A DNA stretch of 64,000 bases. It comes from Sabethes cyaneus. Its lineage: Eukaryota; Arthropoda; Insecta; Diptera; Culicidae. The stretch is from NCBI RefSeq assembly GCF_943734655.1, contig NC_071355.1, positions 239,268,027-239,332,026 of the forward strand. The letters run 5' to 3'. Every line of letters begins with the position of its first letter. Within the stretch, counting starts at the first letter, position 1. Shown here piece by piece: positions 55,061 to 64,000 of the stretch. The translations under genes and the position numbers were made by a program. The notes below the pieces were generated by a model. The model had not been told where the DNA came from and made no database searches. It saw nothing but the letters and a program-made list of their open reading frames with translations.

Positions 55061-56146
55061 AAAAGTGTGGGGCTTCATGGGTTAACCTTCCACGAACGGT
55101 ACACCGTTGGCGAGCTGCAGAAATATATGGCAATCCTTTTCAGGACCACTATACTTTTTGTTGAAGAATTATTGAATTTGATCAGAATATAACAAATGTC
55201 GATTGAACTAGAACTAGAGAGCGGGAGACTGTCCACACCAGAATTATATGCATGACTAAAATATGTTTCATTTTAGTTTTTCGGTTCGCTTTCATAGCTG
55301 CGAATCGCACGAGAGAATTTCTGTGCGACAGCAACTTTGTGCATGAAGAGCATCGTAGTAGTAATTCAAGCATGCTTAATTTTGGTTAGTAAAAAGATGA
55401 GTTTTGCGTTCAAAAAAGATTTTTTGCTATTCTTCTCGTTTGCAAGTAAGGCAAGTTTCGACGGTTTACTAGCCAGATATCAAATTGGTGTAGGTACAAC
55501 CGGAACAACTAGCTCCGAGCAAGCAATCTTCGGTCTGTTGGATTGGACATTATTTCGGTTCGTTCATGCAGTCAGTGTACTCAGACGACCGTGCAGAATA
55601 TGTATGGGGAAACTTAACCATCATCTTTTCGTTGAATTTCACTGTCTGGTGATTGTACAGGTGACACAGGTGAAGACAATTAAAATGAGGAAAACCGGTT
55701 CTGGCATCCCGAAACTAACAAATTTCTTTTGCGGTTTGTACAGTTTCGGCTGTTGGACAGTGTTCCGTTAAGGTGCGTTTAGATTGGCAATTTGTGGCAT
55801 GCAACTTGTTTTAAACTGTTGCCCGATGTTTGAACGGGAAAAAATGTACTCTAACTTGCGATTAGAATGCCATTGACTTCGGAGCCTAGGATCCTCTAGC
55901 TGTGAAAGAGTAATAAGTAGATTTTTTTTGATGATAAATAGCGATTAATAACTAATGTTGTAGGCCTGTGTAGCATGCAATAAAATCGATGACAAAACAA
56001 CTCATCTTTGCCTGGTAAATAGTAAATTAAATAAAATTACTGATGATCTGAGATGAGTATCATAGTATCATGCCATTTAAAAAAAACAGGATCCTGTCGG
56101 GTAGAGGATTTCAGAAATGTATAGATTGAGATTACATTTAAATTGA

Positions 56147-56190
56147 AGAAACTTCTATTGAATGCGTTTTCACATTCAATAGAAGTTTCT
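56147..56190. other. Perfect 18-bp hairpin
   Basis: AGAAACTTCTATTGAATG (56147-56164) is followed after 8 bases by its exact reverse complement (56173-56190). It lies about 460 bases before the exon 6 acceptor, in the intron of TMEM87. I cannot say whether it is a structured RNA or a remnant of a small foldback element. Confidence 0.6.
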
Positions 56191-56653
56191 GTCTTGAGCA
56201 AAGAAACTAAAAATATGGCAATAGTCCATATAAAAGATCATACTGTAGCTGAGCTCATTGCATTAGCATGTGCAAGCTCATCATTGTGGATGGTTATGAC
56301 TGATCGCCATCAATGTACAACCTTGGTTGGAAAAACCTTCTTACACTTGAATATTCTAGAGAAAAAAAATTCAGGTATTTGGTTTCCCCTGGTGCTTGGT
56401 AACAGGTTTTGGCTTACAGCTGCCCAAGGGGCATCGACTTATACTATACAGAACTATAAATTCAATTAATGTCCAGCTCTATGTGAAACTTATATCTTAT
56501 GCAGGGTAGGTATATTATAAATCTGATCGGGGCACCAAACAAAAATTGCAACCATAATGACTTATTAAATAAAATAGTCAATCTCAAAATGATCTAAAAT
56601 CAGTAGAACCTGTAATTGAGTGAGTAGTTCAAATATTTTTTTTCTTTTTACAG

Positions 56654-56937
56654 TTTTACGGTACCATGTGTCTGGTGTATGTGGTTCTCGGCATAATCTG
56701 GCTGACGGTGTCGTTCCTGCAGTGGCGCGATCTGCTACGGATTCAGTTCTGGATCGGTGGCGTCATTCTGTTGGGTATGCTGGAGAAGGCCATGTTTTAC
56801 GAGGAATATCAGAACATCAACTCCACCGGAGTGTCGGTCAAAGGTATGGTTCTGTTTGCCGAGTGGGTTTCCTGCGGTAAGCGCACGCTGGCCCGGATGT
56901 TGGTTATAATCGTTTCGCTTGGGTTCGGAATTGTGAA
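56654..56937 (+). CDS. TMEM87-like protein, exon 6 (TM1-TM3)
   Basis: After acceptor tttttacag the frame reads FYGTMCLVYVVLGIIWLTVS, then FLQWRDLLRIQFWIGGVILL, GMLEKAMFYEEYQNINSTGV and SCGKRTLARMLVIIVSLGFG. This gives membrane helix 1, the conserved 'W-DLLRIQFWIG-VI-LGMLEKA-FY-EYQ' block with helix 2, and helix 3. It is a very strong TMEM87/GOST family match. The exon ends with two bases of a Lys codon (AA|gtaag). Confidence 0.93.
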
Positions 56938-56996
56938 GTAAGTTTTTTCGGTAAGTTTCTCGTGGAATTTTATGACGCAACATTGTTTTTTATTAG

Positions 56997-57206
56997 ACCC
57001 CGTTTGGGACCGATGTTGCACCGTGTGGTCGGAACTGGAGCACTGTATCTAGTGCTGGCCTGCGTTGAAAGCTTCCTACGAATAATGCACACCAAAAACG
57101 ACCAGCTGCTAGTGGCTAGCATTCCGTTAGCCGTGCTAGACTCAGCCATTTGTTGGTGGATTTTTACTTCCCTTGTTCAGACTACCAGAACGCTGCGGTT
57201 GCGAAG
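56997..57206 (+). CDS. TMEM87-like protein, exon 7 (TM4-TM5)
   Basis: It continues in phase (AA|A) as KPRLGPMLHRVVGTGALYLV and LACVESFLRIMHTKND, then LLVASIPLAVLDSAICWWIF and a TRTLRLR end. GIVKPRLG at the junction is a family hallmark. Two further membrane helices are visible. The intron before it is only 59 bp; donor AG|gtactg ends it. Confidence 0.92.
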
Positions 57207-57268
57207 GTACTGCTCTTAACACTCAAATCACCCACTCGAATGTCAATAATATAAATTCTAACTTATAG

Positions 57269-57540
57269 AAACATGGTCAAACTATCGCTTTACCGACACT
57301 TCACCAACACACTGATCTTTGCCGTGTTGGCGTCGGTTCTGTTTATGCTGTACTCCATCAAATCGCACCGACTTACGGACTGTCTTTCGGAATGGAAGAC
57401 ACTGTGGGTGGATGATGCTTTCTGGCATGTTCTGTTCTCGACACTTTTGCTTGTTATCATGATTTTGTGGCGTCCAACCAACAACAACCAACGCTATGCT
57501 TTTACGCCTTTGCTGGACAACCCGGAGGATGAAGATGACG
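57269..57540 (+). CDS. TMEM87-like protein, exon 8 (TM6-TM7)
   Basis: It reads (R)NMVKLSLYRHFTNTLIFA, VLASVLFMLYSI, then WVDDAFWHVLFSTLLLVIMI, LWRPTNNNQRYAF and PLLDNPEDEDD. 'LRRN-VKLSLYRHFTNTL' and 'AFWH-LFS--LL-IM-LWRP--NNQRYAF-PL' are conserved in the family. It completes the seven-helix domain, and the start of the acidic cytosolic tail follows. Confidence 0.93.
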
Positions 57541-57597
57541 GTAAGTACCAAACCAGCAACCAAAGCAAATGAATCAGGTAAATAAATCCATCCACAG

Positions 57598-57818
57598 ACG
57601 AGGAAGACCAGTTCGTTTCGGATGCGTACGGCGTTAAGATGCGGGGAACGCGCAGTGCGTCGCCGAAACCGAACGCCAAGAGTCCAACCACCGAGGAGGA
57701 TGACCTCAAGTGGGTGGAGGAGAATATTCCGGCGGCGATTGCCGAGGCTGCCCTGCCGGTGCTCGATTCGGACGAGGAGATCGTCAACACCAAATTCGAG
57801 GTGTCGAAAATGCAATAA
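57598..57818 (+). CDS. TMEM87-like protein, exon 9 (cytosolic tail, stop)
   Basis: It is in phase (G|AC) and reads DEEDQFVSDAYGVKMRGTRS and ASPKPNAKSPTTEEDDLKWV, then EENIPAAIAEAALPVLDSDE and ending FEVSKMQ, with stop TAA at 57816-57818. The tail is acidic, with 'WVEENIP-----ALP-LDSDEE' and 'KFE-SKMQ' conserved in the family. TMEM87 proteins are Golgi-located and have been linked to retrograde endosome-to-Golgi transport and to mechanosensitive or ion-channel-like activity; the exact role in this organism is not inferable. Confidence 0.92.
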
Positions 57819-58600
57819 GCTGACGGGACTATAGTGGAGCGTATAGGGTGTAGCGTAGCGTGGATTGTTTAGAGCAAATGTGAACTTTCTTCCGCAGAGA
57901 CTGCTAGACTGTTGGAGCGAAACTTCTCTTTTTATCCGTAGGTTTAGTGAATGGCTTTTAAACGATAGCAGACAAGATAGAACTCGCGCTAGTCACAGTA
58001 TGGGAAGGCAAGTCTTTAAGTTTAAAGTTTTTTGTTTGTTTTGGTATTCCATTCCGTGCATCTCATTTCGTCAGATTAGCATTTTTCCTACCATTTTCCC
58101 TTTTTAAATATGTTATAGAAAGAACACTTCTTGCCGAAGCTGAGTGGAACCTAAGAGACGGTATTATTTTCCGGATGTTCCGAATGACAGAACTAGCTTT
58201 TCTGTACGATTCTGATTCACGGAATTATTCCTATCCATCTCAATTAGGATACTTGTAACTTAACGACAGTACGACTGGTTGGTATTAGCCTATATAGTGA
58301 AAATAGGATAATAATAACGATAGTAGAAATAAAAGTGCAAACCACTTTCTTTATGTACAAGAAATTGGTCTTGTACCGATGAATTTAAATTGGCGTACGC
58401 AGAACTATTGTATGCCGAAGAACCGGTTAACTTTATGACATACCTTACTGTTTAAACTTTTGAAGCAATTTATTTGAAATATATATGAATAGATCATAAT
58501 TTCCTCTGTACATAGCAAATTGGATAAATTTATTTTTTTGTAAACTTGTAGCGATCAGTATAATTAAAGTAAATAAATGAACAAACGTACCAATAATTCT
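57819..58600 (+). other. TMEM87-like 3' UTR
   Basis: AT-rich, no competing gene. The AATAAA at 58572-58577 followed by a GT/T-rich stretch (58598-58615, 'ggtcttgttttcttt') makes a good polyadenylation site. Earlier AATAAA words occur at about 58328. Confidence 0.6.
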
Positions 58601-59317
58601 GGTCTTGTTTTCTTTCGAATCTATTCAAATATCCGTGCATCCCTTCGTTCGTTCGTTCATACTTACTCCACTTCTCGATTCGTTCAAACTCAATTATTCA
58701 TACGAATTTAGGATACGACCATACCTACGACCGTAAATAGTTATAAATAAGTTATAAATTCAGTTGAATCAATGAGAAAATGTGAAATAAACAAAGTTAA
58801 TCATCAACCAGAACCACGTTATTTTGGATGAGTACTGATACTAATACCCGTTGAGAGCACGCAGCCAACTCTACTGCGTACACATACCATGCATACAAGC
58901 AAGCATACAAGATTGCATGAAAGTGAATTTGCAAACTTCATTTTCCGTTACGGGAAATGAGTAGTCTGCAGTCATTAATTTTTCGTCGGATAGCCCAATT
59001 TCGGAAGCAATTTTTGGGCAAAGGATAGGGGTTCTGTATTTAAAAATTTATTCACTGCAATTCGCTATGTGCGCGAAACGGTGCTGCCACCTTCCCAAGT
59101 TTGTTCTATTTGTGAAGTCGTAGAACAGGTTTGCTAAAGAGTGAAAAGGATAGACAAAGCTTTGCACCAAATCTTCACAAACTTTTCAAATGGCAGTTCC
59201 ATGAGAGTACAAGAGATCGATTTGTGCTTACATAGCGAATCTTCTTGCCAATCTGAACATAGAATTTATTTTCATGAACAGAATTTTTGTTTCAAACAAA
59301 AAAACTGCTTTTGAAAT
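58601..59317. other. Intergenic, nothing recognised
   Basis: Contains (CGTT)n-like 'cgttcgttcgttcat' at 58642 and a short 'catacaagcaagcatacaag' repeat at 58890. No gene motif is visible. Confidence 0.4.
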
Positions 59318-60066
59318 ACCGTGACCGCTCCTAATTCTACGTAGCTCCTAATTCTGCGCATTTTTCTTTATATAAGTATTTTTTAACATTGTGCATAACT
59401 ATGACCATTGCGTTATTTTTTTTATAAATGTCTGTTGAATATTACGCCATTATTGACAAACGGGCCATAATATTTGAGAGCGAAATAATTTAACGTTAAA
59501 TTGAAAATATTTTATATGGCAGAAAACATCGTCGTTAGCACCAACGCTAAGATTGTCCGCCTAGAAAATTAACAAATTTATGATCGAAATTCTTTGCAAT
59601 AATCAAAATACCCAGCATAATTAGAAAGAATAATTAGTTTTGGTCATGTTTTAGACAAAAAGAGTGATTGCATGCATTGCTTTCCTTAGAAAAATGCGAT
59701 GCAATAATGCGCAGATTTAAGCACAGAATTTTTATTCATGTTCCAAATTCTGCGCAGTAATGATCCTACGAATAAATCGCGAAAGAATACGCAACCTCAC
59801 CCAAATGGCTGAGGTATAGAGGCATGAAAATTCAAGTAGAATCTTTAACTTGCATTTGGAATCCACCCGGACAGCACAAGAAGGCCGGATCATGGATTTA
59901 ATTATGGTAATGGTTAATGCCGCATTTTTTGGTGTGCTTTCAGCGTATAAAGACATAAAAAGCATGGTAGGAGTATTTATTTTCACTTTTTAGGCGCGCA
60001 GAATTAGGAGCAAACATGCGCAGAATTAGGAACATGGCCAAGAAAGTGCGCAGAATTAGGCACCAT
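59318..60066. mobile_element. Element with inverted CTAATTCTGCGCA subterminal repeats
   Basis: The left end carries 'GCTCCTAATTCTACG' and 'GCTCCTAATTCTGCGCA' (59327-59360). The right end carries three reverse-complement copies, 'TGCGCAGAATTAGG(A/C)' (59996, 60017, 60047). More copies sit inside near 59700 and 59745. The inverted multi-copy subterminal layout suggests a non-autonomous DNA transposon of about 750 bp. The exact ends and target duplication are not resolved. Confidence 0.6.
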
Positions 60067-60124
60067 GGATAAGTTTACAAAACGAAAAATATGGTGGACA
60101 ATTTAATTGCCGTCAGAAGTAAAG

Positions 60125-60243
60125 TACACTGAAGTCGCTTTTTACGCGGTTTTTTTACGCGGTTTTCGGAATTTACGCTGTTTTTTTACGCGGTTTTGAT
60201 TTACGCGGGACGCGTCCTGCGCGTAAAAAGCGACTTGAGTGTA
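60125..60243. mobile_element. Small hairpin MITE with TTTTTACGCGG repeats
   Basis: 'ACACTGAAGTCGCTTTTTAC' and its near reverse complement 'GTAAAAAGCGACTTGAGTGT' bound 119 bases. Inside are four TTTTTTTACGCGG-type units. The short length and perfect-looking arms indicate a MITE or processed satellite seed. Confidence 0.7.
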
Positions 60244-60299
60244 TTGTCTATGCAAAACTGGCTCTTCAATGATCCACTGCTCAGAATTGCTAATAAATT

Positions 60300-60450
60300 T
60301 ATCAGAAAATTTAACGAATCCGGCAAAAAGTACCAATCCGGCTTTATATGTCAGAAAACCGGCCTTTTTGCAGGATTGACCGGCCACCGGCGTTGCAGGT
60401 GAAAAACCGGTCGGGCCGGCCAAAAACCGGCCACTTGGCAACCCTATGCG
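60300..60450. repeat. ACCGGCC-rich terminus-like block
   Basis: Repeated 'AAAACCGGCC' and 'GGCCGG' words end in 'CCACTTGGCAACCCTATG' at 60430-60447. The 'GGCAACCCTA' end is typical of hAT-type or related termini. A partner end was not found. Confidence 0.4.
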
Positions 60451-61078
60451 ACATGATTGTTAATTTTATACGTTTGGTTTTTGCACTAAAATGGTCGTTT
60501 TCGGATTTGGTTTTGCACTGAATTATACTTACCACTAATTATGGTGCAGCACCTCAAAACACCAGGCTTGTGCCGGTTTGAACCAGCACATATACTCAAA
60601 GAACCTCAAAACCACCTGTTTTTCTACTAGAACTAGGCCATAGGCCGCCCCTCCCGTGCCCTAGTTGTATTGAGAGCTGCCACTAGAATAACAATATGAC
60701 TTGTACGGTGTGTTGCTGTTTCGTCGTAATAAACCATTGCACGGTGCCTAACCTCAACTCTGGTTTGACGTTTTTGTGTGTTTTGTTTTGATTCCCTTTG
60801 TAACCTAATTTTATTGCTAGTGGGTTTATTACTTGTAATTCGTACCACTTGTTTGCGGAAACCGGAAATGCCGGACTTTTCCGAAGCAGAAAAATGATAG
60901 CAGTTCTGCACAACATATATTTTTGTCAATTTTGCAGTTTTTTGCTTCTGGGTCTTGCGAATAAGTAATCAAAACAAACCCCACAACACTGTCAAACCTG
61001 GGACGAAAAAAACGCACTGACATCTGCGTGCAATGCTTTATCGCCTGTTCCCGTTCTACCAGTAGAATCAATATATAT
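60451..61078. other. No recognisable gene
   Basis: Minus-strand short frames exist but have no domain, and nothing else is recognised. Confidence 0.35.
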
Positions 61079-61540
61079 AGAATGCCAGTGTCGCTGTTTT
61101 TCTACAGGACTCATGGTGGTAAACATGATGCTAACAATCTGTATCAAGTCTGTGAATCGGGAGCTTCATTGTCAAAGTTGCTCATTGTTATTTATCTATT
61201 CTTTATCTGTGCGCTGGTTGGTGCTGTCATCAGTGCACTCATCGCTGTGTTTTTATGCCAGCGAATGTTTTTAAACGTTCTTTTTCTTTTGTCCGGATGA
61301 ATTGAATCCCACAACTGCGCCCTTTTGCACCGATTTTTTCAGAAATTTGAAGCAAGCGAAGTTTCCAATCACTTTACTTGGCAGCCATATTTGAAATTTT
61401 AAACGGGTTGTCAAAGTTTGACAATGAGATTTCCCTTTTGATGAATCTCAGGCACACACACACATGCATATATAATGTATATATATTAACTGAGCATGTG
61501 TGATGTTTACCACGCGCACTGCAGCGCCACTGGCATTCTA
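61079..61540. repeat. Stretch flanked by inverted 40-bp repeats
   Basis: 'AGAATGCCAGTGTCGCTG' and 'GGTGGTAAACATGATG' at 61079-61130 match the reverse complement of 61500-61540 ('GTGATGTTTACCACGCGC...GCGCCACTGGCATTCT'). The interior includes a frame with one hydrophobic segment (KLLIVIYLFFICALVGAVIS), but I see no homology and would not call a gene. A (TA/CA)n stretch lies at 61452-61490. Confidence 0.45.
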
Positions 61541-61935
61541 CACTCAAAATATTCTGCACATAACTAATGGAAAATTTCCATATGAAATTCCAGATGATTA
61601 TCATGAGCCACATATAAGCACAATCCGCCTAAAAATACACATAAAAATTATACGAATATCAATAGTATGTGCAAAAGTTTCGCGTACCCACAAATTATAA
61701 CTGTTTGGCAAATAAAATTCATTAACTGGGCACATTGCAAAAATCTATGTGTGGGACACATAGAAACTATACGAGAAGTTTTCTCAGTGTATATATATTG
61801 ATTATATTGTTCTACCCAATACAAATTATCAAAAATATCAGCTCTTTTTATGACACGCAATGTAAAATTAGTTACTTTTAGTTTACTGGCTATCATGCGC
61901 GATCAATTAAAATGAGCTGAGATCTACTTAAAGGT

Positions 61936-62180
61936 TTTGTGACGTAGGACTACGTCTTATGGAAGGTGGCTGCGAAAAATCTACGCATCAACTGCGGTTT
62001 CGTTTCTTCGATTCTAAAAAAAGTAACCGAACCCTTACTTTCCAACAGGACAGAAATTATTCATTACCAGCGAACCTGGACGTTGAAGTCCTGTAGGCAA
62101 ACATTTTTTGTAAGAAATCGACACTATCCTGGCTCTTTGATCGATATTATTATTTAAACATTGAACCTAGACGAATTCGA
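61936..62180 (+). pseudogene. Possible histone H3 relic after a GACGTAGGACTACGTC motif
   Basis: After the near-palindrome at 61941-61956 a frame reads AAKNLRINCGF...LKKVTEPLLS and 'TEIIHYQRTWTLK', which can be laid against H3 '[21 protein letters not shown]' and 'REIRRYQKSTELL'. Identity is very low, and only the order and a few residues agree. The same motif next to histone relics in the TMEM87 intron is the other reason to mention it. Weak. Confidence 0.25.
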
Positions 62181-62319
62181 TGTCCTGAAAGTAAACAAGT
62201 GTGTAAAAATGTAAAACTATTCTTACAATGATCCCTACCCTTCGTTCAATATCGATCTTATCATTTGAACATTAAATCTACCAACGCACCTACCTCTCTC
62301 TTCAACCGATTATATCGAT

Positions 62320-62400
62320 ATACTTACTTACTTACTTGTTCAGCCGAGAGCCGGGGTGGCTCTTGCCGTATCAAGAATTCCTCTCCATTGTACTCGGTCC
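62320..62400 (-). mobile_element. 3' tip of a minus-strand non-LTR element
   Basis: 'TACTTACTTACTTG' followed by 'ttcagccgagagccggggtggctcttgccg' is the reverse complement of a 3' UTR ending in the (GTAA)n tail seen at 30219. Only the end is present, as in heavily 5'-truncated copies. Confidence 0.55.
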
Positions 62401-62404
62401 TGGG

Positions 62405-62530
62405 TAGGGCTGTCTAACCGGTAGTACCGGTAGTACCGAAACCGGTAATACCGGCCAATTTTTGGATACTGAAATACCGGTTTTGGAAAGGTAAAAAACC
62501 GGTATTTCCGGTATTTTCTAATATCCTAGT
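62405..62530. repeat. Terminus-like block of CCGGTA repeats
   Basis: 'TAGGGCTGTCTAACCGGTAG' leads into repeated 'accggtaataccggcc' and 'accggtatttccggtat' units. It resembles 30340-30400 and looks like one end of a hAT-type element with subterminal repeats. Confidence 0.45.
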
Positions 62531-62805
62531 TTTTTTTAGTTTTTAGTAAAACTCATAGAAAAACAACTTCGTGTTAATGCTGACGAGATTCTTCGACTAC
62601 TAGCAATGAAGAGGGTGAAACTGTGGGTCAAATAATTATAGCTCTTGAACCCGTTTAAGGCACAGTACTGCATCTTTGCTGTATGTTTCATGCAAATGTT
62701 TCATTGTATAAGCCAGACGTTACGTTTCAATTTATTTTTGAACAACATTTACAAGCCACCAAATTATTCGAAGTTCTCAAATGATGAATTTGGGGAATAA
62801 GATCA

Positions 62806-63265
62806 GGGCCCGGCAACGTCGCTTACAATAGTAAATACAATAGTCACTCAACAATGAAGTAATGAAACTTCAGTTTCAACTGCAGGAACGCCGATTCGTT
62901 TCAAAACTGGCTTCAATCAGGCACCATGAAACGATTTTCACTTCACCATGATAATCGATTCTAAAGTTTCATTTGTATTCTTCTATCAAATATTCACTAG
63001 AAGGCCAACAACTTTGAATGCAATTGAAATGAATTTGAGTAATATTTCTTAAAATTTATGTATATTATAATTAACCTACTCAACATCGATAAGCGTGATG
63101 AATGACCAATTGGTTAAAACCACATTAAAAAAATAATAGAAAAAACCTGACTGCCAGTCGTCGTCATTTGATACAGTCACTAACTTCAGCTGAAGTTTGC
63201 TTGAAACGTTCTGTTCAACAAATGAAACAAGTGACTTGAGTTATTTGTTTCGGCGAAGCCGGGTC
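62806..63265. mobile_element. MITE-like element related to 21300-21480
   Basis: The left end 'CAGGGCCCGGCAACGTCGCT' and the right end 'GTTTCGGCGAAGCCGGGTCGTG' are imperfect inverted repeats. The left half is shared with 21300-21480. No target duplication is certain and no ORF is present. Confidence 0.55.
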
Positions 63266-63270
63266 GTGAT

Positions 63271-63793
63271 TTGAATATGGGGATCTTTGCGCTTATTAAA
63301 TATTCTTGGTATCAAAGTGTCGAATCTTACCATTTATTGAATATTCAGATTCCCGTCGATAATAAGAACACTTGTTCGGGTTACTTGTTTAGCAGCACGT
63401 TTATTGGTACCAACCTATCGCTTCAACGGTACAACCTCTACTCCCTGAAACTTCTCAAATCTTTCGCTACTCTGGTACTCTACAAAGCTCTGCTCTCACG
63501 TACTCACTGTAGATCTCTACACAAAGGATCTACCAGGAAATAATTTGGAATATTTTTCAAGTCTTTCGTGTGATATATTGATAAAACAAGCCGATGAAAT
63601 CTCCAAGCCACTATCTACGAACAGTGGGATTAAAAGCAGAGAAGAGAAGGTATTTGTGCACGATGATGAAGAGAATGATGCTATGCAAGGGGTCCGGTTT
63701 AGGGATAGAGGAAAAATTCGTGAAGAGACTGTAAGAGACCTGTGCATTCATTATGCTGGAAGCTGCCATACTGGGATTTTTAAAAATACTTAA
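63271..63793 (+). other. Two unassigned short ORFs
   Basis: 63271-63543 and 63545-63793 are adjacent frames on the + strand. The second is acidic and charged (VFVHDDEENDAMQGVRFRDR, then GKIREETVRDLCIHYAGSCH) and, with a shift, similar-quality sequence continues toward the window end ('KAVRQTSMKAEVCSIVRSVG'). It could be the start of an unrecognised transposon protein or gene fragment. I recognise no family. Confidence 0.25.
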
Positions 63794-64000
63794 AAGCGGG
63801 TTTCGCTACTATAAATTTGAAGAAATGAAAGGAAAATTCCTGATGCGCTTAAAGCCGTTCGTCAGACTTCAATGAAAGCGGAAGTTTGTTCAATTGTTAG
63901 AAGCGTTGGCAACAAAATTCGTTCTACCAAAGGAAACAAATCGCTAAGCGTATTGTTTATGCCTTAATACTACTTTGCAAACCAACAATACTGATGTAAA

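Larger units (their letters stand above)
44697..56653 (+). other. TMEM87-like intron 5, 12 kb
   Basis: It is bounded by gtaagt (44697) and tttttacag (56653), phase 0. It separates the lumenal-domain exons from the membrane-domain exons and holds histone-cluster relics, a MITE, a Helitron with a nested hAT-type element and foldback repeats, listed separately. The stretches 44720-45600, 48720-48840, 49600-50080, 53350-53650, 53800-54300 and 55080-56140 show nothing I can name. Frames such as 55337-55771 have no recognisable domain. Confidence 0.8.

Noticed and set aside
55337..55771. 144-codon frame in TMEM87 intron 5
   Set aside because: No domain, unusual composition with Cys/Phe runs, no other support; likely chance in repeat-rich DNA.
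57282..57815. Minus-strand frame of 177 codons opposite TMEM87 exons 8-9
   Set aside because: Shadow of a well supported coding region, crossing an intron.
61028..61300. Small membrane protein (90 codons with one hydrophobic segment)
   Set aside because: Lies inside a stretch bounded by inverted repeats, has no homologue I recognise, and no splice or promoter context.

Overview
This window looks like nuclear DNA from a TE-rich dipteran, most likely a culicine mosquito and perhaps Aedes. That is inferred from spliced insect genes with 54-64 bp small introns beside 11-12 kb introns, a tRNA-headed SINE, non-LTR elements ending in TTACTTAC/GTAAGTAA tails, and dispersed GGCCGAA repeats. The species cannot be settled by eye. 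There are no bacterial-type operons, no CRISPR array and no intact rRNA or tRNA gene.

Two host genes can be supported, both on the + strand. The 3' end of a dachshund (dac) orthologue occupies 10253-25346: four coding exons, an 11.5 kb intron and a roughly 2.3 kb 3' UTR. If that model is right, 1-10252 is also dac intron. A complete TMEM87-type GOLD/seven-transmembrane Golgi protein of 540 aa is encoded in nine exons between 43555 and 57818. A 12 kb intron separates its lumenal-domain exons from its membrane-domain exons.

Nearly everything else is mobile or degenerate DNA. Region by region: 0.4-9.7 kb has MITEs, a non-LTR RT relic, an ORF1-only 'half-LINE' bounded by 113-bp inverted repeats, a SINE with target-site duplications and a 1.9 kb foldback element. 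13.7-21.5 kb (dac intron) has RT and Ty3/gypsy relics, including two copies of one RT element, one split by a nested insertion. 25.7-30.8 kb has RT and gypsy fragments around a 2.4 kb pyrimidine-rich degenerate satellite. 31.4-36.0 kb is a broken P-element/THAP9-like transposase gene whose ~54 bp intron has been invaded by a 3.06 kb TIR element. 37.3-41.2 kb has an internally deleted pogo/Tigger element, a hAT-type element with perfect 8-bp duplications and a Myb-like PIF/Harbinger-type fragment. The long TMEM87 intron holds relics of a replication-dependent histone cluster (H1, H2B, H2A, with histone-type 3' stem-loops), a 9-bp-TSD MITE and a Helitron with a 143-bp minisatellite and a nested hAT-type element. 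59-64 kb is again MITEs and unassigned repeats.

The best candidates for something undescribed are the histone-cluster relics amplified in an intron and associated with a dispersed near-palindrome (GACGTAGGACTACGTC), and the ORF1-only element whose 5' end is an inverted copy of its own 3' end. All exon boundaries were set by reading splice sites and frame by eye. Family names rest on motif recognition, not on searches.
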